Shown: positions 34,301-45,870 of the stretch, piece after piece
How the letters are laid out: each line of letters opens with the position of its first letter
Position numbering within the stretch: the first letter of the stretch is position 1
Origin: Calonectria ilicicola
Lineage: Eukaryota > Ascomycota > Sordariomycetes > Hypocreales > Nectriaceae
Assembly: GCA_020809705.1 (NCBI GenBank)
Contig: CP085831.1
Location: forward strand, 868,001-932,000
Direction of reading: 5' to 3'
DNA length: 64,000 nucleotides
Notes under the pieces: model-generated
Databases searched by the model: none
What the model saw: only the letters and a program-made list of their open reading frames with translations
What the model was told of the DNA's origin: nothing
Program-made: the position numbers and the translations under genes

Positions 34301-35028
34301 ATTATGATGTTGATACATCTGTTCAAACTAATAACGGATGGACCCCTCTTAACTCTGCAGCAGATAGAGGGTATTTAGAAATGGCCAAGCTTCTGCTTGA
34401 TCATAATGCTGATGCATCTATCCAAAATGATAGTGGATGGACCCCTCTTAACTCTGCAGTATATCAGGGACATTTGGAGGTGGCCAAGCTTCTACTTGAT
34501 CATGATGCTAAGGCATCTATTCAAAATAATAACGGATGGACTCCTCTTAATACTGCAGCACAGAAGGGATATTTGGAGGCAGCCAAGCTTCTGCTTGATC
34601 ATAATGCTGATACATCCATCCAAAATAGTAAAGGATGGACTCCTCTTAACTCTGCAGCAGATGCGGGACATTTGGAGATGGTCAAGCTTCTGCTAGATAG
34701 GGAAGCAGACTTTACCATTGCGAATAACGATAGGCAACCCCCCTTTTATACGGCAGCATCAAATGGCCATTTCGAGGTGGTCAAGTTACTGTTAGATAAC
34801 AGGGCAGCAGACGTCACCATTAGAAATATCCATGGGTGGACTTCTCTTCATGCTGCAGTGAAGGGTGGCCACTTGGACGTAGTGAGGTTGTTGCTTGATG
34901 AAGGCGCAGACTTCACTGTCGTAAATGATGATAATCAGACCCCTCTCGACGTGGCCTTGCAGCAAGAACACACAAGAATTGTTAAGCTACTACAAGATAA
35001 GGGTGCTGAAGATCAGCGTATAAAATGA
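31301..35028 (+). CDS. HeLo-NACHT-ankyrin NLR (STAND) protein, interrupted by one in-frame TGA
   Basis: Proposed exons: 31301-31729, 31774-31909 and 31964-35028, with a TGA at 33310-33312. The N-terminus (MEPFGLVKGVMGLASIFNSC then RLEKWGYAVGI) is a HeLo domain, the membrane-targeting death-effector fold of HET-S-type proteins. The NACHT domain has Walker A GPAGFGKT (~32143), Walker B CTFILDGLDEC and ITSRDEPEIR. After a helical region come about 15 ankyrin repeats to the end. Fungal NLRs of this layout are proposed to sense non-self through the repeats and activate the effector domain. The second intron (54 nt, TACTGAC branch) is convincing. The first (44 nt) is the only frame-keeping choice found. 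The TGA separates NACHT from ankyrins, yet the same frame is intact on both sides. A sequencing error, recent nonsense allele or readthrough are all possible. Confidence 0.8.
34141..34734 (+). repeat. Six near-identical 99-bp ankyrin repeat units
   Basis: Units start at 34141, 34240, 34339, 34438, 34537 and 34636, with exact 99-bp spacing. Each encodes WTP(L/V)N followed by a GHLE or GYLE helix start and KLLLD/E. Units 3-6 share long stretches of DNA, such as GCCAAGCTTCTGCTTGATCA and close variants. The flanking ankyrins are more diverged. Such homogenised repeats are a known feature of fast-evolving fungal NLR sensor domains. Confidence 0.85.
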
Positions 35029-35600
35029 TTGACGCCATGGCTTTAGTCATATGGATGTTGGGAATAGTTTGTTAACTTGAAAATTGAGTTATAAAGTGAT
35101 AGCCCATTTATATTTTCGAACTTGTCTTCATCGATCATATATTGAACTTGTAACATGTGATTAAATAGTAATCGCGCCATGTGCAAGAGCTTTAGAAAAC
35201 AGTTCGTAATATCATTCCTCTAGCAAATCTGGACTATATTTCGGATCTAGTGCTAAAAATGAAAGGTTAACCTGCTTCACGAGACAGGCACTCTGTTTTT
35301 AAGGACTTGTGTAAATAGTAACCACGACAAACAAGGCTTTTCATGGTCTCCCCGAATAAAAAGACTACCTCCAAAACGCAAACGATTTATCTATACTTCT
35401 ATCGGTTCATCCTTTAGCTCGACTACCCTCTGACTTATCCAACACCACTACCTGACTTGAAAGAGTCTTGTATCTTGTTAATATTATTAATCGGTGTAAT
35501 ATCGTGTTCCCCGTCTAAAACCATCATCCTGGTCTAATAACTTTGCTGTTGTAAGGGGACAGGTAATGTCGACTAGGACCCTTAAGCACCCTATCTATTG
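35029..35600. other. Intergenic, nothing recognised
   Basis: AT-rich sequence after the NLR. No gene-like frame. Confidence 0.5.
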
Positions 35601-36219
35601 TTAGCATACACTCAATGTTAGAATTGGAATCTGAAGTACCTCTTTAGAAGGTTCATTGCGTTTCCGTTTCCGCCACATGATAATGGCAACCATCGCGATC
35701 ACTGAGACTCCCGCTACATGCAATTGGAATTAGTCATAACCCAGTCACGTTGAAATCTGTGTACAAGGACTTACCAAGACTTCCCAGTCCACCCAGTAAG
35801 GCAACTCCATTGGTGGATGTGAAAGACCCTCCTTGGCTTGACTGAGCTGCTGAAGTTTGGGCCGGCTGGCTGTTTTCGATGGGTTGTACTGTAATCGTCT
35901 GTGGTGGTTTCAAAGTAACCGTTGTTGGGATAGGGATGGTGACAAAGCGCGTAGCCGTGGGTGATTCAATTTTCGAAGTCACAAAACGGGTAGTCGTTTC
36001 TACTCTCGTTCTTGTGGGAGATGCCGGCGGTGTGTGCGTCGTAGTGGGAGCTTGCGACGTGGTGCTGGTAGTGGTGGTTTGCGGTGTGCTTATTGTTGGC
36101 GTATGGGTAGACCGCAACATGGGCGTGTCTTCTCCATCAACAGCATCATCATCATCACGGATGCTGAGCTTGAGTGCAACTGGAGGCGCTCTTCGCCTGA
36201 CTGTCGAAAGACCTCCCAT
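35601..36219 (-). CDS. Thr/Ser-rich single-pass membrane protein of unknown function
   Basis: Exons are 36219-35775 and 35713-35601 (61-nt intron), giving 185 residues. After a basic/acidic head (~35 residues) comes a Thr/Ser/Pro-rich stretch with repeated TTTRFVT-like words, then a transmembrane helix split by the intron (GVALLGGLGSL joined to AGVSVIAMVAIIMW). A basic stop-transfer (RKRKRNE) and short tail follow. No signal peptide is seen, so the orientation is uncertain. The layout resembles fungal cell-wall sensor or mucin-like membrane proteins, but no family is recognised. Confidence 0.6.
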
Positions 36220-36845
36220 GGTGTGCTATAGTCGGTTGAGCTCTGTTAGACGCAGAGGAGGGTTTGCGTGGGGGAACGGAAACATAAAGAGAGCCTGCGT
36301 CGTCCCAATTACCTGTTTGGGAACGTAGGCGCCGTGGACCCTGCTATGGTTAATTGTACCCTTGACACGAATTAACTTCTGACCCGAAGCTCCCTGGACT
36401 GGCGACTCAACGGTGGGCGGATGGGGCTGACGTGCCCCAATATCAGACACAGCCGTGGTTAGGGCGTTTCATGGCATAAGTCCCAACCACTAGTGCGGCG
36501 CTACAGCCCATGCAACCGAAAAGACTAAAAATACGCCGAATGAATTGTCTTGGATTGCTTCTGTCAATTGTCCCGTGCATATTTGTCTGAGGCCTTGCAG
36601 GAGGCGAGATACAGAGCCGCGATGCCGCGTCAGCTTCTCGGCTGGTATCATGGCGGAGCTAGGGGGGGCCCAGTTCAAACGAGAGTCAGGATGTTTCATG
36701 TACTGTCGGAATCCGGGCTGTGCCGACCGCGTCTGGGCCTATCATTTTTTGAGCATAGAGATATGCTTGATAAGACGGTCGTTCATATTCAACGACTACA
36801 CCAACCGAGAGAAATTTGCTTGACGAAAAGCATCCAACCAACACA
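36220..36845. other. Intergenic, probably a shared divergent promoter
   Basis: This separates the minus-strand membrane protein from the plus-strand MFS gene. No distinct motif was identified. Confidence 0.5.
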
Positions 36846-38933
36846 ATGTCGTTAACTCGCAAAATGACGTCCAACAGCTCGGCTCCAAGCAGCTCGGCTC
36901 CCCAAAGACTCCAAAGCATCCGACGCAGCCTCTATAACGTGGCCACAGGCGGTATTCAGGCCTTGTATCAAGATCCTGAGTATGCCCCTGACAGACGCCG
37001 TGATGATGATGAGCTGTCCTTTACCCGCTTGTCCCAGCGTGATCGGGCTCGCACCAGCTTAGGTGCCAGCCTGGGAGAAAGGCTGGACAGAAGATCTCTG
37101 GACTCGTCCATGTCGGAGCGTCACCTTTGGTCGCGAGATGGATCAGAGTCTCACAATCCCTTTGATGATTCTCACTCTACACAAACCCAAAACCGCTCGG
37201 AGAATCCATTTGACGATTCAAGCACTCTGGAACTTGCTGCAGAGCCTGACCCGGAGCCACCGTACCATATATTTTCGGGGAAAGAAAAATGGCCCATCGT
37301 CATCATTATTGGTGTCGCTGGACTATTCTCTGGACTGTCATCCAACATTTTCTTCCCAGCATTGGATGCAATTTCAAAGGTAAGACAACATTTTGCCCAT
37401 GGGTTTTACCAAATTTTCTGACAATGTCTTAGGATCTCAAAGTTAGCTTGAACACAGTCACCTTGACCATTACCTCCTACCTGATCGTCCAAGCCATCTC
37501 TCCTCTCTTCTGGGGTGCCATTTCCGATTCTCTGGGCCGACGTCCCATCTATATTGCATCATTCTCCGTCTACATTGGAGCCAACATTGCTTTGAGCTTC
37601 TCTCCGAACTTTGCAGTTCTCCTCATTTTCCGAGGTATTCAGGCAGCTGGGAGTGCTTCTACTGTAAGCATTGGTATGTGAAATCCAGCTACTACTACTC
37701 CTTTTTTTCTCGTCATGACTGACCCCAATAGGCAATGGTGTTATCCAGGATATCACTCCGCCAGCAGAGCGGGGCGCATTCATCAGCTTCTACAGTTCTA
37801 GTACGCAAACCCCATGTGATAGTCGTCCTTTTAGCTTTCCCACTAACCAAACCGCAGTTCGCAATTTTAGCATCGCAATCGGTCCCGTTCTCGGCGGTAT
37901 TCTTAGCAACTTTCTCGGTTTCCGCTCCATCTTCGTTTTCCTTCTCATTCTCTCGTCCATCGTTTTGATCGTTATAATCGTCTTCCTCCCTGAGACGATG
38001 CGCGCCATTGCCGGAAACGGAACACTGCGGCTCCACGGAATTTACAAGCCCCTGATTCAGAGGCTGAGAAAGGAGCCTCAATACATGCAAGAGCCAGAGG
38101 CGATCACACGCAAGAAAGTAACCCTTGGGACATTTGTGGAGCCGTTGAAGCTTCTCGTTCAAAAGGACATTCTGGTGAATCTGATCGTCGGCGGAGTCGT
38201 CTATGCCATTTGGAGCATGGTCACATCCAGTACCACAGGCTTGTTCAAAGATAGGTTCAAACTTAGCGAGCTTCAAATTGGTTTGGCATTTCTTCCCAAT
38301 GGTAAGTGAATCTAATCCGTTTCTCCATGATGCTATTAGTCTAATATTGATACAGGCTTCGGTACAATCATTGGCTCTTGGGTTGCTGGCAGGGCCATGA
38401 CAAAGGACTACCTTGCCGCTGAAGCAAATTACAAGACATCTCGCAACATTACCTCTCCCCTTTCTCCAAAGTCCCTGCCGTCTGACTTTCCTATCGAACA
38501 CGCTCGGCTCCGCCGGCTTCCGCTTTTCATGGCTATTTTTATTTTTTCTACAGCCATCTATGGGTTCTCACTCAACACATCACTCACTAGCCTTTCTGGG
38601 TGGATCACAGTCCCCCTGGCTCTGCAATTCTTCATCGCAGCCACTAGCAACGCTGTCTTCTCCCTTAATCAGACCCTGGTCTCCGACCTTTGTCCTGGAA
38701 AAGGAGCTAGCGCTTCGGCCATGAATAACCTTGTGCGATGCAGTCTTGGTGCGATCGGCGTGGCGTTTATTGAGCAAATGATTGCAGCAGTAGGTGCCGG
38801 GGCCTCATTTTTGGGGCTCGGTCTAGTAGTCGTGGCGGTCGGCCCGTTGGCGGTAGTGCACTGGTATTGGGGCCCCCAGTGGAGGATGGAGAGAACAAAG
38901 CCCAAGACAGAGGGCAAAAAGGAGGCTATCTAA
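36846..38933 (+). CDS. MFS transporter, drug:H+ antiporter type (DHA1), five exons
   Basis: Exons: 36846-37379, 37433-37673, 37732-37800, 37858-38301 and 38356-38933, giving 621 residues. A ~135-residue Ser/Arg/Asp-rich cytosolic tail with two NPFDDS motifs precedes the first helix. MFS motif A is WGAISDSLGRRP, and GPVLGG lies in the fifth helix, as in the multidrug group. The frame extends 30 nt upstream to a TTG, but the first ATG is at 36846. Family members (QDR, FLR, DTR-like) export drugs, weak acids or polyamines. No substrate can be assigned. NPF motifs in the tail may serve endocytic sorting (inference). Confidence 0.9.
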
Positions 38934-39692
38934 TTTTGTTGTTTACGGTGTAGGGTATAGACAAAAAATTGCATTATAGAAAGTGATTACATAAAATTGA
39001 GCACAAAATCATTACATTTGACCAGCTTCGCGTCTGATTCCTTTCATTAAACATGTCTCTTACACGCTACACTGGCGGATGGTGATATCATGGTGTCTTT
39101 CTAGATGGTGGCGCATGAGACCGACGCAATATGTAGGAAATTAGCTTGGGACTATCAATACTTATTCGGACACATGGCTGCCATCTGTGATGTAGAGTAC
39201 TTATGTAGCGAGCCACGACGCGCCAGCACCTTTTCTTCTTTTTTTTCCATTCGAGGAAAGGGATTGGCAATCGGCCTAAAAGCACTGCCGCACCGAGTTT
39301 CAAAGCACAGGGATGAACCGCGTTGGATTGGCGGTAACTGGTCTGCGCTTTGCACTGCCCCCGCCACGGAAGTGGCATCGCCGCCCATGCACGCTAAAAC
39401 AGCTGTCAACATGGACGAAGAGGTCAAAACTCTCACTGTTAAAATTCTTGGCCTTCGATTCCCCGTCTGTGCTGGTGAAACACGGGAGAAACCCGTAGCT
39501 TGGCAATCCCGGTGTTCTGGAACACTCCATTACGCGAGCTAGGGGCTCTGCTTTTGGCCTGTCCTCTGGCCGTATACCCACATATAATGCAACCGATACC
39601 AGTGAAACAGGTCTCCAACTTGACTCGATGCCAAGAGATACGATATCGATATTTTTCTCCGCCGAGCATCTTGGCGCATCTATACTATCGCG
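38934..39692. other. Intergenic, nothing recognised
   Basis: Overlapping short frames on both strands with no consistent family pattern. Confidence 0.5.
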
Positions 39693-40965
39693 ATGTTATT
39701 TTTTCGTTCACACCTAGCTTCATATGCCCTTCTCGGCATTGCTGGAATAACCAGTACCTTGGCGCAAGATGACGCCTCGGCTAATTTTGGTGACACAATC
39801 CAGGTTCTTGGAAAGGTAAAAGACAACGGAATCATATCTCTCCAACGCCATATTGATAAAGAAATCAGATGGAAAGAACCGATCAAGATTTTGTCGATGG
39901 TCTAGCTCTAGATCTCTTTTCGCCCAGCAATCGCACATTAGTCGTAACAAACAACACATCGCCTCTTGCAGGCGATTTCGTCACGGGTAGCTCTGGCGAA
40001 GGATTCATCAACCTGTCAAACTACAGCTGGATAATTAAATTCAACGAGACAGCAAATGATTTAATTGCGAAAATTGAGTTGCCATATGACCCTGATGCAT
40101 TGGCAAAACTGGGTGTGGACGTGGCGAATACCTACGTCGGGACGCTAGCAAAGGACAAGAAGTCGTGGGTTGTATCTGAATCACAAAGAAATGTTCACGT
40201 GTAAGAGATGCAGTCCCCCACTAAAATCGCTTCCGCAAATACTAATAAGCACCAATAGGAGCGAGAACAAAACCCGAATTATTAAGATGACATCTCTCGA
40301 TGGCGAGTATATGCTTCTCGGTCGCAAGTCTGTCGACATCTCAAACATCTTTGTTCAGTATGGCCAAGGGGTAACTCGTACAGCCAATATTACCGGCGGG
40401 AATGAGACTCAGGAAAGCGAATTCGTCGATGGACTTCGCTTCAGGTTCACATCTTCAGAATCTTTTACCTTGAATGCGGATATCCCGTTCGGTATAGACA
40501 AGGCAACAATCCCAAGCGGTGCTACGGCTCTAAGTAAGTAGACCTGGACTCGTCCATATATGTCTCCCAGCGTGTCAACATTGAACTAACTGGGCCGCCC
40601 ATCTAGATTCGTTTGCATGGGTTGTAAATACTACAGCTCCCGCTGGAAATGAGTTGGTAGTGGACATGAGAATCCCCAGTAAGTCACCACTCATAGGATC
40701 TTTTACACGAATATTTCTTACACTGGATTAAAAATAACATCTGAATTTAGTCAACAAACACATACTCGCAGCCGTTGCTCCAGGAAAGACGCACGAGCAT
40801 CTTGCAGTGGCACGACGGAGTTCGAAGGCAGATGGGAAAGAGGCTTTCAAAATCTTGGAGAATCAGGAATTTCATGAGTCGGATTGTCATATAAAGATAA
40901 AGGGTTTATCTGATGTAGATGGGCAGTATATTGTTCTGATCAACGACAAAAAGACCCGTAGATGA
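39693..40965 (+). CDS. Secreted protein of unknown function, five exons
   Basis: Exons: 39693-39815, 39869-40200, 40259-40533, 40607-40678 and 40751-40965, giving 338 residues. A signal peptide is clear (basic start, ASYALLGIAGITSTLA, cleavage near residue 24). Several N-x-S/T sites suit a glycoprotein. The mature part contains two related segments beginning DFVDGLALDLFS and EFVDGLRFRF, each followed by a beta-rich stretch with T-L and N, which suggests an internal duplication. All four introns have good donors (GTAAGT/GTAAAA) and acceptors. The C-terminus has a His/Lys-rich segment and a short cysteine-containing end. No family is recognised. Confidence 0.75.
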
Positions 40966-41269
40966 GTTGGTGGGTAGTATTCTATGTTCTGGGTAGCGCT
41001 GATGTAGATGTAACTGTAGCAACAAAATTCAGATTTCGCATTGGAATAGGTAGAACCGTCTATGTTAGTGTGCATTCTTTGAGGATAGCATCTCATCTGC
41101 ATGGATGTAGGGTAGCAATATCCAGACACCAAATGTTACGGTCAATCTGTCCTTGCTGAATAAAGAGCATTGTGACATAGTAAGAAGCTCTGGGGATATG
41201 GTATAAAGAGTTGGGATCGGTCACTAGCTCTAAAAGAGATCCTCAGTTGAAAAGACGCCCACAGCCAGG
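40966..41269. other. Intergenic between converging genes, nothing recognised
   Basis: Short spacer between the 3' ends of the secreted-protein gene and the F-box gene. Confidence 0.5.
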
Positions 41270-42901
41270 TTATTTGGCAGATCTGAGCATGGCCCTATTT
41301 CTCTGGAGCAGCTGCTCAAGCTTTTGCCAGATTTCCACCACGTCCGACTCATCGAGGTCAGAGTCTTCTTCCCATTCCCCATACAACTCTACTGGCTGTA
41401 TTTGGCCATAGCTCTCGCAAGTCTCTGCGACCACAAATCTCCTTCGCTTATCATCCACCACCACCTCCTCCCAGGGCTTGGGATTCTCCACGTACTTCAT
41501 TTTATCCCTCTTCCAATAATCCTCGCCGCCATCGCTCTCATCTCCATTATTGTCACCCTCGCCTTCATCCCCACTTTCATCCATACCCTGACTCTCGCCT
41601 TCTTCCTTGCTATCTAAGTCGTCTTTTCCGTCTCTATCTTCATCAGTGTTCTCCTTCCTCGACCTGGCCTCTCTAAAGGCACCCAAAGCCGACATAGCTC
41701 TATCCACCTCGCTCTGTTGCTGGCTTTCCACCCCGCGATCTAAATTATCGTCTGTGTCGTCAAAGAAAATAGCTTCATCGGCCTTTGACTCCATTCTTTT
41801 CGTTGCCGTTAACATATTTTCCCATTTGTGTCTCCATTCGTCGTCATCCGGATAGTAGCTACGCTTAGGAACTGGGTATGCTATAATCCTAAGCTCAACT
41901 AGGCGGGTCGAATTCTTCTCCACAAATCCTTGGAACAAGTCTTTCCAGTCTTTTTTTGAAACGCCCAGGCAGTGGCGCAGATAAAGCCTTTCTAAAGTGT
42001 CGGAATGATTTACAAGAAAGGTAACCAAGCTTCCCCCCAACGAGGAATACTCTAGTTCGAGCGTTCTTAAGCGTGGCATCCGCAGGGATTCCCAATCAAT
42101 GGGCTCCTTGTCGTCGTAATGACCAATAGTCCCATCTTCATGTCCAGCAATTCTCAAGTGTTCCAAATTCGGCAAATGATTAAGAAACATATGGGGAAAG
42201 CTGTTTAAGAAGCCCTGATGGCATGTTGTTAGAGATCCCATTCCACAGTCTCCTATTCCAAGGAGAGTAATCTTGAGCGAAGTTAACTTTTGAAGAAGGG
42301 ATTTCCACTTATCCGTCTCCAAAGCTTTGTATGGTTGTTCGTCGGGGATTGGTGGGAGGTTTTGTATTTCGAGCTTGGAAAATGCACCCGCGCTTTTTGA
42401 CAACGCCACGAAGCTCTCTTCGAGCAGAATCCTCCAAGGCTCCACATCATGGGGTAGGTGGTGTTCATCAAACGAGTAGCTTGAGAGGCTAAACGGCGTC
42501 CCTGGCCAGTCGCCAAATTTCCAATGATCAAGAATCAGGCGAAATCTTTTTAGCCCCACGAATAGATGTAGTGATTCCAAAGCCATACGCGTCTCATCAC
42601 TCAGTGTAATATCTCCATCATGCTCACTCTCTCGGTCCTCTTCGCCCCAGCCATCAATAGGCATGGGGTCAAACGGGGAGTATTGGATCCTGTGGACAAA
42701 CTTGGCTCGCGGTCCAGATGCAAGTGCAAGAACACCGCGCCCAGATTCAACACTGTCATCCAATATAACGTATCGGTAGGCCTTTTGTTGTAAGTGGCTC
42801 ATAAGGCGGTGGCAAGTCTGGCATAGCTGTCGGCGGTCTTCGTCGTTGAGATGACTTTCTACCGCGTTCCAAATTTCTGGCGGGAGGTTAAGAAGACTCA
42901 T
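41270..42901 (-). CDS. F-box protein with long acidic region
   Basis: A single exon encodes 543 residues from the ATG at 42901. The frame also runs to 42928 but without ATG. Residues 1-40 are an F-box (SLLNLPPEIWNAVESHL then LCQTCHRLMSHL). The middle has leucine-rich-like segments (LPNLEHLRIAGHE, LRTLELEYSSLGG, LERLYLRHCLG) that could form the recognition part. The C-terminal ~150 residues hold an Asp/Glu/Gly-rich stretch, then EEVVVDDKRRRFVVAE and a short helical end. The likely role is an SCF substrate adaptor with unknown target. No damage is seen. Confidence 0.75.
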   Translation of the reverse strand: MSLLNLPPEIWNAVESHLNDEDRRQLCQTCHRLMSHLQQKAYRYVILDDSVESGRGVLALASGPRAKFVHRIQYSPFDPMPIDGWGEEDRESEHDGDITLSDETRMALESLHLFVGLKRFRLILDHWKFGDWPGTPFSLSSYSFDEHHLPHDVEPWRILLEESFVALSKSAGAFSKLEIQNLPPIPDEQPYKALETDKWKSLLQKLTSLKITLLGIGDCGMGSLTTCHQGFLNSFPHMFLNHLPNLEHLRIAGHEDGTIGHYDDKEPIDWESLRMPRLRTLELEYSSLGGSLVTFLVNHSDTLERLYLRHCLGVSKKDWKDLFQGFVEKNSTRLVELRIIAYPVPKRSYYPDDDEWRHKWENMLTATKRMESKADEAIFFDDTDDNLDRGVESQQQSEVDRAMSALGAFREARSRKENTDEDRDGKDDLDSKEEGESQGMDESGDEGEGDNNGDESDGGEDYWKRDKMKYVENPKPWEEVVVDDKRRRFVVAETCESYGQIQPVELYGEWEEDSDLDESDVVEIWQKLEQLLQRNRAMLRSAK

Positions 42902-43550
42902 TATAGAGATAACCGAGCAGTTTTTCAATTGATAATATAGGCAAATCCGAAGCCAGGATAATTTCCTACCAATAATTGTATGTGTAAATTAAAGGAGTCA
43001 GTCTGACTTCGTGTTGGCTGCCTGTTAGCCGACGCAGGCGGTATCAGTTGGCAGAATAGCATCACGTGTTTGCTCTGACATTGGTGGATCTTTAGCCTTG
43101 GCGCCGAGAGAGCATTTCTCCGACTTAAAAATAATGTCAATTAATTCCAGCTGAGGAGGGCCTGTATTCTTGATTCTAGCTTGTTTTGCGGCCGCTTGAA
43201 ATAGATATGGGCTATTGTCTCAATTCAGCCAGGGTATCACTTGAGATGTGCCCAGACAACATGCAGAACCAACTCAGAAGATTGACTTATCAACCAAATG
43301 ACAAATGACCCCCTGGAGGGAAAAGGAGGAACGGGGGTGGGGCATTGAGAATTTACAAGGCGTTAAATCTCGAAGTAGCTGCCCCATGTTTGCTTTGACT
43401 TCATGTTTGGTGCTCAAAACATTTCCAAAGCATTGGAAGAAATTGATGCCAGGCCAGCAAAAAGACTCACCAGAATTGGTCTAAAAGACTAGGGGAACAT
43501 GAAGAGCTGTGGTCGCAGAGCGATAGGTATGACATTACTTATATACTTAT
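42902..43550. other. Intergenic, nothing recognised
   Basis: Upstream side of the F-box gene and 3' side of the RidA gene. No gene-like frame. Confidence 0.5.
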
Positions 43551-44076
43551 TTACAGCTTGCTAGAGGGCTGTTCCTTTACAACTAACCCAACACATTTAA
43601 TTTCAACATCGGTGTTTCCAGGAAGATTCTTGACAATAATGCAACTAGGAGCGATCAGAACCAATCAAATATCAAGGAGGATATTGGGAGGTAAATCTTA
43701 CGTTCTGGCGGGCTTCATTTCTCCCCAGTATGTTTTATAAACCGCATTTACTCTGTCAAAGTCGTCAAGGTTTGTCAGATAGAGGTTGACTTCAATGACA
43801 TCATTTAGACTCGATCCAGCTGCTTCCAGAACGGCACCTAGGCTCCGAATGCAGTGATGCTGAACAGATTTGTTAGAGGATATCTTGATTGGCGGGTCGG
43901 TGGATACTCACGGTGCGATCTTCAATTGTTCCTCCAATAATGACACCTGTAACAAGATCTTTTGCTGTCATACCAGACGTGTAGACAAAGCCGTTTGCTA
44001 CAATGGCCTGGTTGTAGATGCCCGGGCGTGGCTTGGGCGCCTTGTCGGTGCTGACAGCAATTCGTTGGGAGGACAT
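43551..44076 (-). CDS. RidA/YjgF-family enamine/imine deaminase with SKL peroxisomal signal, three exons
   Basis: Exons: 44076-43912, 43859-43702 and 43644-43551, giving 138 residues, the family size. Landmarks: the N-terminal KAPKPRPGIYNQAIVANGFVYTSG, GAVLEAAGSSLNDVIEVNLYLT, the NAVYKTYWGEMKPART block, where the Arg is the substrate-binding residue of the family, then VKNLPGNTDVEIKC. RidA proteins hydrolyse reactive enamines/imines made by PLP enzymes and flavin amino-acid oxidases. The last three residues are SKL, a canonical PTS1, and exon 3 is needed to see it. A peroxisomal RidA fits imines produced there by flavin oxidases such as the SRL-ending oxidase at 17703-19076. Confidence 0.9.
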
Positions 44077-45870
44077 GATTATTGCAAGATGTAGAAACAA
44101 TGAGTCAATTATTTTCTCGGGGCTATCTGCGATGGGTCGAGTGCTTTTATAACTTAGTCGGCGTCTTGCTTCACCGAATATCGCTTTGGCTTTCGGCATC
44201 AGCTTCCCTGCAGGGTTGAGCAGCTGTTTTCACCATTGGCTGCCAAAGAACAAGCTAAGAAACGGAGACCAAAGTCCGATAGTGGCAATGCTGGCGTAAG
44301 TGGGGTGAGCTAACCACAACTAGACAAAGGATCACTATGAGCGACAAAAAGCCGAATGAATGATAGCGATAACGCAGAAGACAATCGTAGACAGAGATGC
44401 ACGCATGCACTAGTAGCCTGCGATGGGGAATGAGGGTCATGACTTTTGCAGGATGACAGATTGAAGTCCATCTCCGACCCACCACGCTTTGGTGACTCTC
44501 CACCCGTGTACCCACCAAACAACTTGTACGTACTGGATTTCTTAGTCAATTCTTTGCTCTAAAATGTCACGAGTTCCATCAATTCGCAACTATGCACTGC
44601 TTTATAGAGTTAACTGGGGCTGATCAACTAAAACTTGAAGCCAAAGTCAACAATTGTGGGACACTGTGCACGATACCTTAGCATCTAACCCGACAGTCTC
44701 TTCCGTCTGCGCTGAAGCACCTGCCGTCACTAGATATGTTGTGCAGAAATCATTGATGCTGTTCACGAAGCACCAATCGTAAGCTAGGAAGACCATTCGA
44801 AATGAGAAGTACAATTGAATGATCTTGGGAGGATTGCTACATTAAGGTTGGGTTCCCACCGAGATCATTACCAATCCGCTTTGAGTGCAGCTGGATATCC
44901 AATCAAAGGCTCCAACCCGGCATCAGATAGCATAAGATCCTCTCATATTATTAGTTAGATCGATCATGCGTGGCTATCGATGCCCGTTTGCTCCATGTCA
45001 TTCTGATCATGCACTTCACGTAACTGTGGAAAATACCACTGGAGCGTATCGATTACCATTTGAAATATGTGAAGTACGATATTGGCACAGTTTACCTGCA
45101 TACGTATCGAGACAAAAAGATGCAATCAGGACATCATGTAACAACGGCTGGATTTGAAAGTATTTCATTCCCCCAGAAATGACCATCAGACATGAAGACC
45201 TGGTCAAGGACTCGCCACATTTTTGAACAACATATGTTTGTCTTTGTAATTACAAGGACAGTGGGTGTATTCCAGGCTTGCAAAGAGGAAGAAATGAATC
45301 AAGGTCAAAATTCAGGGAGGACTGCAGTAACTCTACACTCATGAATTAAAGCCGTGGTGCTTCCCTTCAGGTATCTGAATGTCAAAAAGTGCAACAATCG
45401 AGATAATGTTGGAAGTTGTAAAAATAAGGACCAATTTCTGCAAAAAGTCTAAACATCGAACAACGGCCAAGTAGGACGGGCATGCACTGTTCTCGGACTG
45501 TTCAGATAACAAACATTCCAAGCGCAGCTAGACACCACTGCGTTAACAAATGTTAGCACTTGCGCAGGACTGTGAGAGTTGAGCCTGGGCGAACAATCCA
45601 AGTTGTGTATTGATACCATTGTCATATGGATTCAGTAACTACCTCGGTGGTTTTCAGCACACACGAATCATCATCACGCGCGCTTTAGGCAGCAACCCAT
45701 ACTGACCCACTACTCCCGAGCCATTTTATCTATCTTCTGCTCTGGTTCAAAATTCTATCCCCTCAATATATCATTCACTATTATTGATAACGTTGTTCAA
45801 TCAGTCTCGACACATAGAATTTCCGTGCTCATTTAAATAAGGAGAATTCTCACATTATACTACGTCAAGG
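44077..45870. other. Long intergenic region, no gene seen
   Basis: About 1.8 kb with only short unconserved frames. No NACHT or other NLR domain lies directly upstream of the WD40 frame, which is preceded by an in-frame TAA ~30 nt before its ATG. Confidence 0.5.
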
